64,000 nucleotides of DNA from Peribacillus simplex. Its GTDB lineage: Bacteria > Bacillota > Bacilli > Bacillales > DSM-1321. Below the pieces are notes generated by a model that was not told the DNA's origin, did not search any database, and saw nothing but the letters and a program-made list of their open reading frames with translations. Location of the stretch: assembly GCF_900156045.1 (NCBI RefSeq), contig NZ_FTMX01000006.1, positions 310,001 to 374,000 of the forward strand, in the 5' to 3' direction. The position numbers and the translations under genes are program-made. Below, piece after piece: positions 35,962 through 44,396 of the stretch (the stretch's first letter is position 1; every line of letters starts with the position of its first letter).

Positions 35962-36534
35962 TTATCTTTTATTCTTAGTGCTTATCCCATATAGTAAAAT
36001 ATCCACAATTTCCGAAAGTGCTTCGGGAACTGTTATTCGATTTTCTAAATAAAATTTCTGATTTAGCGTGGAATTAATCGATTCAATAATAACCTTCATA
36101 ATAAGGGATACATTCCTATTGATAATGACGCCTTCCCTAATTCCCTGTTCGATTAGATTGCGAAGCAATTCCCAATCACTTTTTAGTAAGGTATCCATCT
36201 TAATCCACTGTTCAGGATAATACCGTTTTATTTGGTCTAATATATTTTGATCAATAAACTCATAATGATCTGGCAAAACTGTTATAACACCTTTAATTTT
36301 TTCAATTAAGGATAATTGGTCATTCTCAATAATGGCTATGGCTTTTTTATCCATATCTTCAAATGTGTAATCAATAACCGCATCCAGCATTTCCACTTTT
36401 GAAGAGAAATACTTGTACAACGTTTTTTTACTAATGCCTAGTTGTTTCGCCAAATTATCTAATGGGAATTTCACCCCTTTAAGTTGAATTTCTTCAATAA
36501 CAGCTTTTATAATTCGATCCCTAATACATATCAT
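35962..36534 (-). CDS. TetR family transcriptional regulator
   Basis: A 190-residue regulator with the N-terminal TetR helix-turn-helix (residues 5-50: FPLDNLAKQLGISKKTLYKYF) and an all-helical ligand domain. GAGAGG directly precedes the ATG, so the true start is slightly uncertain. It lies upstream of the agmatinase-permease pair on the same strand; shared dyads suggest it controls them and itself. Confidence 0.88.
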   Translation of the reverse strand: MICIRDRIIKAVIEEIQLKGVKFPLDNLAKQLGISKKTLYKYFSSKVEMLDAVIDYTFEDMDKKAIAIIENDQLSLIEKIKGVITVLPDHYEFIDQNILDQIKRYYPEQWIKMDTLLKSDWELLRNLIEQGIREGVIINRNVSLIMKVIIESINSTLNQKFYLENRITVPEALSEIVDILLYGISTKNKR

Positions 36535-36551
36535 CCTCTCAATCTTCCGGT

Positions 36552-36579
36552 GGAAACTATAGAAACTATAATAGTTTTC
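36552..36579. promoter_or_regulatory. candidate TetR operator before its own gene
   Basis: GGAAACT followed by GAAACTAT-A-ATAGTTTTC forms an overlapping dyad 18-45 bp upstream of the TetR start. The half-site matches the dyad at 35906-35924. Confidence 0.6.
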
Positions 36580-36831
36580 AATATCATAACATTGAAAGAA
36601 TATTTTGACAATAGGAAAATGAGCACTGGAACTAGTTAATGGATTTGGTTACTTGATTGACTATTCTTGAAGTTTAGGAACTAGGACAAAAAACCATTAT
36701 TTCTCATAACATAGAGATTGTAGTACCGAATCAATCGGATCAGGAATACATACATAGAAAAATTGTTGAAGATTGTCGATACCATTTTTATGAACAAAAC
36801 TCATTGACCTTATTTAACTATAGGGAGATTG

Positions 36832-36877
36832 AGTTGAACAACGGAGGTAGCTGCGGCACCTCTTTTTCTTATTCCAA
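36832..36877 (+). repeat. CTAAC element, central part
   Basis: GAACAACGGAGGTAGCTGCGGCACCTC hairpin with TTTTTCTTATT. The 3' stem is absent; a second, complete copy starts 24 bp later. Confidence 0.5.
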
Positions 36878-36900
36878 ATTTAATTTGTGAAGGATTGTAC

Positions 36901-36979
36901 TTAAACTAACGGTGCGTTTGCTCAAGATCAGAGCTGTCTTTAAGGCAGCTTTTTCTTATAGGGGCAGATTAGTTGAATA
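36901..36979 (+). repeat. CTAAC element copy
   Basis: AAACTAACGGTGCGTTTGC, hairpin AGAGCTGTCTTTAAGGCAGCT with T tract, then GGGGCAGATTAGTTGAA. A clean copy except for a short deletion before the 3' stem. Confidence 0.72.
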
Positions 36980-36993
36980 AGCATTTTACTAAT

Positions 36994-37031
36994 AAAGGGA
37001 CAGTACCTATTTTACATGGTATTGTCCCTTT
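36994..37031. terminator. bidirectional terminator
   Basis: Stem AAAGGGACAGTACC (36994-37007) and GGTATTGTCCCTTT (37018-37031) with one mismatch. It lies 12 bp beyond the stop of the minus-strand TetR gene. Confidence 0.72.
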
Positions 37032-37043
37032 ATCCCGTGTGAT

Positions 37044-37661
37044 TTATTTTTTCAAACCAGCTGCAAAGAAGGGACCATTGACTGTAATGGTCGATAGGAT
37101 GCGGGCCATTTCTTGAGGGGATTCCTTCCTGCCGCTATCCAGCCATTGTTGAATGACCCCTATATGTGCAGATGCAACGTAAGAGGCTAAATATTGTCCT
37201 GGAACAAGTAAATGATCCTCCTTAATAAGTGCGTTTGGATCGTTTCCAAACATTGTTTTCCACATAAAATCTTTCAGTCTTGTTTGAAATGATAAATCTC
37301 CTTTTGGACCTAACACCGCTTTCATGAATCCACTATTTTCATTAAAATACTCAAATATTGAAACTGCGAGGGTAAATGGCTCTAAAGTGGGGGCGCCGGT
37401 TCCAAGTGCGGCAATAACAGCTGGAAAGTTCTGTTTTGCTATTCTGGACATTTCAAGCATGATTTCTTCTTCGTATTTAGTCATTAAATCAAATTTGTCT
37501 TGATAGTGGGCATAAAATGTGCCTCTATTAATTTTTGCCCTGGTTGTTATATCTTTGACCGTAATTGCTTTGAAACCTTTTTCATCGATTAATTCTACTA
37601 GTGCATTTCGGATGGACTCTTTTGTCCGAATGATCCGCAAATCCGTATTACTCTCTAGCAA
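37044..37661 (-). CDS. TetR/AcrR family transcriptional regulator
   Basis: A 205-residue regulator with the TetR helix-turn-helix (ITVKDITTRAKINRGTFYAHYQDKFDLM) and a C-terminal TetR_C-type domain. TTG start with GGAGG upstream. It is divergent from the YhgE-like exporter, and the spacer holds a TTACGG-TGTT-CCGTAA dyad, so local repression of the exporter is likely. Confidence 0.88.
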   Translation of the reverse strand: MLESNTDLRIIRTKESIRNALVELIDEKGFKAITVKDITTRAKINRGTFYAHYQDKFDLMTKYEEEIMLEMSRIAKQNFPAVIAALGTGAPTLEPFTLAVSIFEYFNENSGFMKAVLGPKGDLSFQTRLKDFMWKTMFGNDPNALIKEDHLLVPGQYLASYVASAHIGVIQQWLDSGRKESPQEMARILSTITVNGPFFAAGLKK

Positions 37662-37696
37662 GCTAATGCCTCCTTACTTTTATCCAACACATTTAT

Positions 37697-37712
37697 TTAC
37701 GGTGTTCCGTAA
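37697..37712. promoter_or_regulatory. candidate operator in the tetR/exporter divergent region
   Basis: TTACGG-TGTT-CCGTAA is a perfect 6-bp dyad 36 bp before the TetR start and about 120 bp before the exporter ATG. Confidence 0.5.
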
Positions 37713-37833
37713 CCAACACATGTGCCATTTTTGATTATTGAAACAGAACTTGTCCCCAAATTATAATTTGGATTGTAGTAAATAAAACAACAGGTTGTTC
37801 TTTATTATAACCGAAACCAAGGAGGGGTAAAAT

Positions 37834-39027
37834 ATGTTCAAAAATAAACTGGTATTGGTTTCACCGATCATCGCATTGGCCGTTATTTTTATTTTTTCAC
37901 TGACATTATTTCCATCGGTTCAACCACAGCCGAAAAATCTGCCGATTGCAATCGTAAATGAGGATGAAGGAGTGGAAATTCCTAATCAACCAAAGATGAA
38001 CATGGGGCAAACGATTGTTGAAATGATACAAAAGTCTTCAGCCTCGACAAGGGATAAAGACCCTGCTGTAAAATGGGTGGAAGTGGACAGTATGGAGGCA
38101 GTCCAAAAAGGTTTGGATAATCAAAAGTATTACGCGGCTTTAGTTATCCCCAAAGATTTTAGTCCAAAGCAGGCATCATTACGGACACCAGCACCTTCTG
38201 CACCTGAAGTGCAAATATTTATTAACCAGGGGATGAATGCGGCTGCTTCGACGATGGCAGGACAGGTCTTGAATGGAGTAGTTGACAACATGAACAACAC
38301 GGTCCGAAAACAACTACTTGATGGATTTGAAAAACAAGGAGCAACTTTGACAGCAAAACAGGCAGCAAGCCTTGCAGTTCCAATCACTAAGAAAGTCACG
38401 AATGTCAATGAAACCGGCACGAATAGTGCGAACGGAAATGCTCCTGTTTCCTTATTCCAGCCATTATGGATGGCTAGTTTGGCTAGTGCTGCGATAATCT
38501 TTATTTCTATTAGCAAAATGCCGATCCGCACTAGAAAAGAAAAACTTGTCACGAAGGCCGGGCAAATTTTAATGGGTGCGGTTGTAGCTCTGGTAATTGG
38601 ATTTGGCTTTACCTGGATAGCAGATGGACTGGTTGGTTTGAATATCCCGAATTTCATGGATACGGCTTTATTCTTATCAATTTCCGCCTTTAGTTTCTTC
38701 TTAATGATTTCGGCAGTATTTTCGTTAGTTGGAATTAAGGGCATTGCAGTCTTTGTCTTATTACTTTTCTTCGGTGCCCCTTTACTGGCAATGGCACCTG
38801 AAATGATGTCCCCATTTTATCGGGATTGGATTTACTCTTGGTTGCCCATGCGATTTATGGTAGAAGGTCTTCGGAAATTACTCTTCTTTGGTGAAGGCTT
38901 AACCTGGAACACTCCAGTTACAGTCTTTGTTTGGATTGGATTAATAAGTATGATTGTGATACTGAGTACTGCTGCTTTAAAACGCAATGGAGTGAAGGAA
39001 GCAGTATCGGATTCTCGAAATGTATAA
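37834..39027 (+). CDS. YhgE/Pip-type ABC-2 membrane permease
   Basis: A 397-residue protein with an N-terminal membrane helix (LVLVSPIIALAVIFIFSLTL), an extracytoplasmic domain (35-205, LPIAIVNEDEGVEI, YYAALVIPKDFSPKQ) and about five C-terminal helices. This is the shape of YhgE/Pip and SNG1-like exporters; many act in efflux or secretion. GGAGGGG precedes the ATG. It has no ABC ATPase next to it. TetR control from the divergent gene is likely. Confidence 0.83.
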   Translation: MFKNKLVLVSPIIALAVIFIFSLTLFPSVQPQPKNLPIAIVNEDEGVEIPNQPKMNMGQTIVEMIQKSSASTRDKDPAVKWVEVDSMEAVQKGLDNQKYYAALVIPKDFSPKQASLRTPAPSAPEVQIFINQGMNAAASTMAGQVLNGVVDNMNNTVRKQLLDGFEKQGATLTAKQAASLAVPITKKVTNVNETGTNSANGNAPVSLFQPLWMASLASAAIIFISISKMPIRTRKEKLVTKAGQILMGAVVALVIGFGFTWIADGLVGLNIPNFMDTALFLSISAFSFFLMISAVFSLVGIKGIAVFVLLLFFGAPLLAMAPEMMSPFYRDWIYSWLPMRFMVEGLRKLLFFGEGLTWNTPVTVFVWIGLISMIVILSTAALKRNGVKEAVSDSRNV

Positions 39028-39081
39028 AAAGTGATTGCAAGGATATAACGTTGGCCAATTTGTTGCCATGTTTACCAAAAA

Positions 39082-39114
39082 AATCGTTTTCCTTATAGGG
39101 AAAACGATTCTTTT
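39082..39114. terminator. terminator of the YhgE-like gene
   Basis: Perfect 11-bp stem AATCGTTTTCC / GGAAAACGATT, then CTTTTTATT. Confidence 0.88.
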
Positions 39115-39293
39115 TATTGAGTATGTAAAAAATTAACTTAGAGGAGATCGACTTTTTAGGTTGGTATTCATTTAGCGTATAATTTCTGAAATGTGTTACT
39201 TTAGGAATTATTTTGTACATCTAACTATTGTAACTTTAAATAAACTAAAGGATTTAAGAAAAAAATAAACACTATCTAAACAACTTGATGGGT

Positions 39294-39336
39294 TTAAGCT
39301 AAAAAAGGTTCACAAAAGTGAGCCTTTTTAGCTTAA
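39294..39336. terminator. long hairpin, bidirectional terminator
   Basis: Arms of 20 and 19 bases (TTAAGCTAAAAAAGGTTCAC / GTGAGCCTTTTTAGCTTAA) with an AAAA loop and one bulge. Confidence 0.7.
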
Positions 39337-39477
39337 GTACAAATACAATTCTTCATTTCACATTAGCATATAAATCAAAATATTATATTTTCAGTAGTGT
39401 ACTAAAACCGACCGTTTTTGGTACACTACTAATTTGTAGTTTAATAATAAAGTCGTTCCTTTTATAAAAATAATAAA

Positions 39478-39509
39478 CCAAAATCAATACTTGATTTTGG
39501 TTTTCTTTT
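39478..39509. terminator. terminator-like hairpin
   Basis: Perfect 10-bp stem CCAAAATCAA / TTGATTTTGG around TAC, then TTTTCTTTT. Confidence 0.72.
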
Positions 39510-39817
39510 ATGAAGGATTTTTTTTTCCGCAATCGTGCCATTTTCTTGAATAAGAAGTTGCATAAAATCCTACTTTTTTATATGGCTACCAGGTGCGCGA
39601 GTGTGCACAAACGTTGATTTAACAATGATAAAATCCTGAAAAAATAATAAATTGTGACAGGTTCTTGGCGCCCAAGGGGGTTTGTGAGGGGAAACTTCCG
39701 TTAGATTAATTATGTTAACTTAATATGAATAGAGTATGCAAGACCTTTTTCGCAGGAATTCAATCATTTTATAACGAATTACTAGAAGAACTTTATACAA
39801 GAGGAAGGAGGATTATA

Positions 39818-40702
39818 GTGGGGATAAAAATTGACGAATACGAACTTCTTGACATAGATTCAGGCCCTTATGGAATAACTGCTGGAAAAGATGGTGCGCT
39901 ATGGTTTACACAACATAAAGCCAATCAAATTGGTCGAATGACTGTTAACGGTGAAGTCACTCATTTCGTTGTTCCTACACCCAGTGCAGGTGTGCTATCT
40001 ATAATCTCCACAACTCAGGGGGATGTATGGTTTACGGAAAATAGGGCGAATAAAATTGGAAAACTGAAAGTAACAGGTGAAATCATCGAATATACTCTCC
40101 CGAGTCCAAATTCAGCACCTTTTGGAATAACTGAAGGACACAATGGAGACATTTGGTTTACCGAAATGAATGGAAATAGAATAGGGCGAATTTTACCATC
40201 AGGTGAAATTATTCAGTATGATATACCGAATCCTGGCTCCTATCCCTCTTTTATTGTTGCTGGACCTGACGGTGCCATCTGGTTTACTGAGAATCAGAGT
40301 AATCAAATTGGTCGGATTACGATGCTCGGAGAAGTGACTAATTACATTTTGCCAACAAAACATGCTGGTCCTGTAGGTATTACAAGTGGACCGGACGATG
40401 CACTTTGGTTTGTGGAAATTAACGAAAATAAAATCGGAAGAATTACTACCTCTGGAACAATAAGTGAATATACCATCCCTACTGCAAATGCTCGCCCACA
40501 CGCAATAGTAACGGGTCCTGACCGTGCTTTATGGTTCACTGAATGGGGAAGTAATCAAATTGGCCGAATTACAATGCAAGGTGAAATTACGGAATATCCA
40601 ATTCCTACACAAAATGCGGAGCCACATGGAATTGTATTAGGCCCTGATGGCGCCATTTGGTTCGCTGAGGAATGCAATAAGATAGGTCGGCTAAGTTTAT
40701 AA
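39818..40702 (+). CDS. vgb: virginiamycin B lyase
   Basis: A 294-residue seven-bladed beta-propeller that linearises type B streptogramins by C-O lyase chemistry, needing Mg2+. The repeated blade motif (LWFTE..N.IGRI) recurs at about 42-residue spacing. The catalytic residues known from staphylococcal Vgb fall at exactly the same numbers: His228 (RPHAI), Glu268 and His270 (EPHGI), Glu284 (WFAEEC). That agreement, with AAGGAGG 6 nt upstream, sets the start at GTG 39818 rather than ATG 39725. It forms an operon with the vat-type gene 28 bp downstream. Confidence 0.94.
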   Translation: MGIKIDEYELLDIDSGPYGITAGKDGALWFTQHKANQIGRMTVNGEVTHFVVPTPSAGVLSIISTTQGDVWFTENRANKIGKLKVTGEIIEYTLPSPNSAPFGITEGHNGDIWFTEMNGNRIGRILPSGEIIQYDIPNPGSYPSFIVAGPDGAIWFTENQSNQIGRITMLGEVTNYILPTKHAGPVGITSGPDDALWFVEINENKIGRITTSGTISEYTIPTANARPHAIVTGPDRALWFTEWGSNQIGRITMQGEITEYPIPTQNAEPHGIVLGPDGAIWFAEECNKIGRLSL

Positions 40703-40730
40703 TAAAAATCCTGAAAGGCAGTGGATATCC

Positions 40731-41384
40731 ATGGAATCAAATAAGCAACATGGACCAAATCCTAAAGATAAATATCCGATTAAAGGGAATCGCGTCGTGC
40801 AATTTATAAAAAATACAATTACTAGACCAAACATTATTGTGGGTGAATACTCATATTACGATGCAAGAAATGGTGAATCTTTTGAAGATCAAGTGTTATA
40901 TCACTACGAATTCTTCGGTGACCGACTTATCATTGGAAAATTTTGCGCCATAGCACCTGGTGTAAAGTTTATTATGAATGGAGCTAATCATAGAATGGAT
41001 GGTTTTTCAACCTACCCATTCAACATTTTCGGACACGGTTGGGAGAAATATACGCCAACGTTAGATCAGTTGCCGTTTAAAGGTGATACCATAATTGGAA
41101 ATGATGTTTGGATAGGAATGGATACTGTCATTATGCCTGGAATAAAAATAGGGGATGGTGCAATTGTAGCAGCCAAATCGGTTATTACAAAAGATGTGGA
41201 ACCTTACACTATCGTTGGAGGAAATCCTGCAAAGAAACTTAATACCCGTTTCTCAGAAGAAATCATTAACGAATTGCTGGAAATTAAATGGTGGGATTTA
41301 GATATTGAAATCATTTCTGCTCATATTGATGTGATAGTGAATGGAGAAATGGAGAATCTAAGAAATTTTAAAAATAAAATATGA
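40731..41384 (+). CDS. vat: streptogramin A O-acetyltransferase (Vat, xenobiotic acyltransferase)
   Basis: A 217-residue left-handed beta-helix acetyltransferase. Close to Vat proteins through [48 protein letters not shown] (catalytic His87), [20 protein letters not shown] and the C-terminal [10 protein letters not shown]. It acetylates the hydroxyl of group A streptogramins using acetyl-CoA. Directly downstream of vgb, so the operon would inactivate both streptogramin components. The ribosome binding site is weak (AAAGGCAG). Confidence 0.92.
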   Translation: MESNKQHGPNPKDKYPIKGNRVVQFIKNTITRPNIIVGEYSYYDARNGESFEDQVLYHYEFFGDRLIIGKFCAIAPGVKFIMNGANHRMDGFSTYPFNIFGHGWEKYTPTLDQLPFKGDTIIGNDVWIGMDTVIMPGIKIGDGAIVAAKSVITKDVEPYTIVGGNPAKKLNTRFSEEIINELLEIKWWDLDIEIISAHIDVIVNGEMENLRNFKNKI

Positions 41385-41400
41385 CAAAATAAAAACTGTC

Positions 41401-42110
41401 TATAAGGCCCAGTGACAGAGTTCTTACTCTAATCCGTCAAATGTTTTATATAAAATGCAAACTAATAGGAGGATTATCATGGTCTATGTCGCACTGCTTA
41501 GGGGAATCAATGTGGGTGGGAAAAATAAAATTAACATGAAGTTGCTTAAACAAGCCTTTGAACGAGTGGGTATGAGCTCTGTAGTTACATATATCAATTC
41601 AGGTAATATTATTTTCACAGTGAATGGCCAATCGAAAACAACAATATCCCATATTTTAGAAGAGGCTATACATAGAAACTTCGGATTACAAATCAAAGTT
41701 TTAGTCCGTAGTTTTGATGATGTTAAAAAAGTCATACAATCCCTTCCAGAGTCTTGGACGAACGACCAGCAGATGAGAAGCGATGTGCTGTTTTTATGGG
41801 ACGAAATTGATGATGAGTCAGTGCTTAATAAGCTGGTCATCAAACCAGAAATTGATACGGTGAAATACGTTCCTGGAGCCATTCTATGGTCGGTTGAAAA
41901 AAAAAAAATTACCAAATCCGGTATGGCTAAACTCGTTGGTTCAAAGCCATATCAACAAATAACAATCAGGAATGTAAATACAACTCGCAAAATATACGAA
42001 CTTATGCAAGCTGCAGAGGTGTGAATTACATGATACTAGCAAGAACTATTTTCTAGTAATTGGAAACTGTCTGACGAATTAGAGCAAGAACCCTGTCACT
42101 GGGCCTATAA
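41401..42110. mobile_element. putative insertion cassette carrying a DUF1697 gene (34-bp TIRs, TATAA duplication)
   Basis: Left arm 41406-41439 and right arm 42072-42105 are 34-bp inverted repeats with three mismatches; both start GGCCCAGTGACAG. The pentamer TATAA flanks both ends in direct orientation (41401-41405, 42106-42110). The only gene inside is DUF1697; no transposase is present. The structure is that of a mobile insertion cassette, though the parent IS family is not recognised. Confidence 0.72.
41479..42024 (+). CDS. DUF1697 family protein
   Basis: A 181-residue protein with the family start VYVALLRGINVGGKNKINM, the motif VVTYINSGNIIF and the C-terminal ITKSGMAKLVGSKPYQQITIRNVNT. 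The biochemical role is unknown. AGGAGG lies 7 nt before ATG 41479. It is the single cargo gene between 34-bp inverted repeats, just downstream of the streptogramin resistance operon. Confidence 0.87.
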   Translation: MVYVALLRGINVGGKNKINMKLLKQAFERVGMSSVVTYINSGNIIFTVNGQSKTTISHILEEAIHRNFGLQIKVLVRSFDDVKKVIQSLPESWTNDQQMRSDVLFLWDEIDDESVLNKLVIKPEIDTVKYVPGAILWSVEKKKITKSGMAKLVGSKPYQQITIRNVNTTRKIYELMQAAEV

Positions 42111-42234
42111 CACCCGTTATGGTAAAAAAAAGGTTAGGTGCTTTTTTGGATATCCAACCTTTTTTGCTGATAAGACACTTTATGAAAGTTCTGTTATAAA
42201 CACCAGTTAAATTAAATTAATCAATCTTCAACAA

Positions 42235-42298
42235 TAGGGCGCGATTCTTTAATAAGAAACGCTTTTCTTAATGAACTAACGAGTGCGTTAGTTCATAA
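42235..42298 (+). repeat. CTAAC-related palindrome copy
   Basis: GGGCGCGATTCTTTAATAAG (as at 16890) leads to a perfect palindrome AACTAACG-AGTG-CGTTAGTT. This is the 5' or 3' stem of the CTAAC family closed on itself. Confidence 0.5.
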
Positions 42299-42310
42299 AG
42301 GTGTATAAAA

Positions 42311-42355
42311 AAAGCCTGTATCAATGATTACTCGGTAATCTAAGGTACAGGCTTT
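42311..42355. terminator. compound hairpin
   Basis: Outer stem AAAGCCTGTA / TACAGGCTTT and inner stem GATTAC-TCG-GTAATC; weak T tail (ATATTT). It may terminate transcripts entering from the left. Confidence 0.6.
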
Positions 42356-42660
42356 ATATTTAGGTAACTTTTATATATATTTAAAGATCATAGGCTTTTC
42401 AACTGGATAATTATAAAGAAAGGACAGGATCAGGTTGATCCTCTATTTTGATCAAAGAAGGAACAGTGACTTGTCTTCAAAATGAAATACCAAGAAGTTA
42501 GAATGGCAGCTAAATTCTTTTCAATTTTAGAAAAATATTATCAATATTGCTAAATTGGTAATTTCGATAATTACTATGTTTTGCAGGGAACCTTGCCAAA
42601 AATGAAAATAAATAAAGAATTTTAATAGTAAAACTGTAGATTTTATAAGGTTTACAGAAT

Positions 42661-42676
42661 TGGCATAATTTTTGCA
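42661..42676 (+). promoter_or_regulatory. sigma-54 promoter of the methionine gamma-lyase-like gene
   Basis: TGGCATAATTTTTGCA. GG (42662-42663) and GC (42674-42675) are 10 bp apart. The predicted start is about 42687, giving a leader of about 70 nt before the ATG. Confidence 0.88.
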
Positions 42677-42755
42677 TATAAAGATTTGCATACAACTAAT
42701 GAGAAAATAAAAACGGCAGCATTTCAGATTACTAAAATTAGGAGGCATAATAATA

Positions 42756-43913
42756 ATGAACTATTCATCAAAGCTAGTAAAAGTAAATAAAGATCCAGGG
42801 CATGGCTCACACATCTCTCCTGTTTATATGACTTCAACATTTGTTTTTGATAATGCAGAAGTAGGAGCACAACGCTTCGCAGGTGAAGATCCAGGATTTA
42901 TGTATTCACGTCTGGGAAATCCAAATGTAAGAGAACTGGAAGAGAAGGTAGCGGCATTGGAATTTGGTGAAGGTTGTTTGGCTTTCTCATCTGGCATGGC
43001 TGCTATAACTGGCTGCCTTTTGGGTGTTTTGCAGGCAGGAGATCACGTTGTTGCACACACAGCGTTGTATGGGGCGACGCACGCATTTCTATCCAAAACG
43101 GTAAAGAAATTTGGAATTGATGTAACATTTGTACCATTTAAGACAGGGGAAGAGCTTGAACCACACATTACAGATAGAACGAAAGTGGTTTACTTCGAAA
43201 CTCCTTCTAATCCCACGCTTTCCTTAGTGGATATGAAGAGTGTAGCGGCGATCGCTAAGCAAAAGGGTATTTTGACTATTGTTGATAATACGTTTTTGTC
43301 CCCATATTTACAAAATCCTATTCTATGCGGCATTGATATTGTTGTCCACAGTGCAACGAAATATTTGTCGGGTCATGGATATCTTATTGGCGGACTAGTG
43401 ATTTCCAGCAAGGAAATTATTGATCCGATGAGAAAAGAAGTGCAGAAGACTATGGGAGCAAATTTGGCCCCTATGGATGCCTGGCTTCTCTTTCAGGGGA
43501 TACGTACATTGCACATTCGCATGGACCGCTCACAAGAAAATGCACAAATTTTGGCTGAACGCTTGGAAAAACATAAGGCTATAGAGAAGGTTTATTTTCC
43601 AGGGCTAGCAAGTTTTGAAGATAAAAATATCATGGAGAAACAAATGAAAGGTCCTGGAGCAATGATTTCTTTTGTCTTGAAGGGGGGATACGAAACAGGT
43701 GTTAAAGTTATGAATTCTGTAAAACTGAGTACTTTAGCAGTTTCCCTAGGAGATGTAGGTACATTAATCCAACATCCAGCTTCGATGACACATGCGATAA
43801 TCCCTAAAGAAGAAAGAGAAAAAGCAGGCCTTTATGATGGACTCGTTCGTTTTTCGGTTGGCATTGAAGATGTAGAAGATATATGGAAGGATCTCGAAAT
43901 GGCATTAGAATAA
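42756..43913 (+). CDS. methionine gamma-lyase-like PLP enzyme (Cys/Met metabolism family)
   Basis: A 385-residue fold-type I PLP enzyme, full length. Landmarks: SRLGNPNVRELEEKVAALE, AFSSGMAAI, LYGATHAF, VYFETPSNP, VDNTF (Asp177) and the PLP lysine Lys202 in HSATKYLSGHG. It would split methionine or homocysteine/cysteine into ammonia, a 2-oxoacid and a thiol. Classic methionine gamma-lyases have Cys where this has Ala107 (LYGA), so the preferred substrate may differ (cystathionine, cystine or homocysteine). AGGAGG precedes the ATG. Driven by the sigma-54 site at 42661. Confidence 0.88.
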   Translation: MNYSSKLVKVNKDPGHGSHISPVYMTSTFVFDNAEVGAQRFAGEDPGFMYSRLGNPNVRELEEKVAALEFGEGCLAFSSGMAAITGCLLGVLQAGDHVVAHTALYGATHAFLSKTVKKFGIDVTFVPFKTGEELEPHITDRTKVVYFETPSNPTLSLVDMKSVAAIAKQKGILTIVDNTFLSPYLQNPILCGIDIVVHSATKYLSGHGYLIGGLVISSKEIIDPMRKEVQKTMGANLAPMDAWLLFQGIRTLHIRMDRSQENAQILAERLEKHKAIEKVYFPGLASFEDKNIMEKQMKGPGAMISFVLKGGYETGVKVMNSVKLSTLAVSLGDVGTLIQHPASMTHAIIPKEEREKAGLYDGLVRFSVGIEDVEDIWKDLEMALE

Positions 43914-43952
43914 AGGTACAGCTGAAGGAATTGTCAATTTCATTGCGGTTAA

Positions 43953-44030
43953 TGGCATGAATAGCAAATTAATATTCATATTTAAGAGATTAGCGAACCA
44001 AGGAGCCAAGTAATGTATAGAAAGGAAAAG
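43953..44030 (+). pseudogene. relic of a sigma-54 promoter and trxB-like gene start
   Basis: TGGCATGAATAGCAA followed by AATTAATATTCAT matches the trxB promoter at 48189 and its downstream bases, but the GG-GC spacing is 8 instead of 10. Downstream TTTAAGAGAT, GGAG and ATGTATAGAAAG mimic the trxB leader and start (ACTAAGAGAT, GGAGG, ATGTATAAAG), then a stop follows within ten codons. It looks like a dead duplicate. Confidence 0.6.
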
Positions 44031-44281
44031 GGAAGCTCCTGAAATCTGATAGAATCAGTGCAGTATCAATCATCGAGGGTCGTTTTCTTCCGCAATCGGG
44101 GATAGGAATTGAACCGGGAGATTTGTTGAGTGTTTAGGTTAAATATAATCTGGAAAAATCCAACCAGGTAAAGAAGATGTAAAATGCTATTACCCATTGG
44201 CTTTAGAATTAAATCATGTCATTGAAGAACGGAATAATCAGTATATGAGATGTTTTCAATGTTAGGAAAATCCTTGTATTA

Positions 44282-44396
44282 GTAGCGGAAGAATTAAAAA
44301 TTAGTTTATCGACACTTTATCGTAAGCTAAAACGATACAATCTAAAAGTTTTATCCACTTTACCTAAGATTGCAAATTTTATTTGCAATCTTTTTT
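44282..44396 (+). pseudogene. remnant of a Fis-type activator C-terminus plus terminator
   Basis: 44282-44344 encodes VAEELKISLSTLYRKLKRYN, a Fis-type helix-turn-helix as found at the C-terminus of sigma-54 activators. It is followed by GATTGCAAAT-TTT-ATTTGCAATC and six Ts (44368-44396). Nothing recognisable of the AAA+ domain remains upstream. A homologous relic lies at 47256-47363. Confidence 0.7.

Larger units (their letters stand above)
36535..37043. other. intergenic region with racemase scrap and CTAAC elements
   Basis: Plus-strand 36720-36785 reads VVPNQSDQEYIHRKIVEDC, which resembles the C-terminal part of aspartate racemases (DQEYIH..I..E.C) and is followed by unrelated sequence. 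Two CTAAC copies and a terminator fill the rest. Confidence 0.4.
39028..39817. other. 790-bp intergenic region with four successive hairpins
   Basis: Four strong hairpins at 39082-39109, 39294-39336, 39393-39430 and 39478-39500 insulate the exporter from the vgb-vat operon. An open frame runs from 39725 into vgb, but the real vgb start is at 39818. No other gene is supported. Confidence 0.55.
42025..42755. other. intergenic region upstream of the sulfur amino-acid cluster
   Basis: It contains the right end of the DUF1697 cassette, an A/T-flanked hairpin at about 42127-42167, a CTAAC-like palindrome (AACTAACG-AGTG-CGTTAGTT, 42275-42294), a compound hairpin at 42311-42355, and the sigma-54 promoter at 42661. 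No gene is supported. Confidence 0.55.

Noticed and set aside
38130..38744. 204-codon minus-strand frame
   Set aside because: Antisense shadow of the YhgE-like exporter gene.
39725..39817. N-terminal extension or leader peptide of vgb
   Set aside because: It is in frame with vgb, has no ribosome binding site, and would displace the catalytic residue numbering that matches known Vgb when starting at 39818.
42363..42755. T-box or SAM riboswitch in front of the lyase gene
   Set aside because: No T-box sequence or SAM-type stem pattern is visible; the region instead has a sigma-54 promoter.
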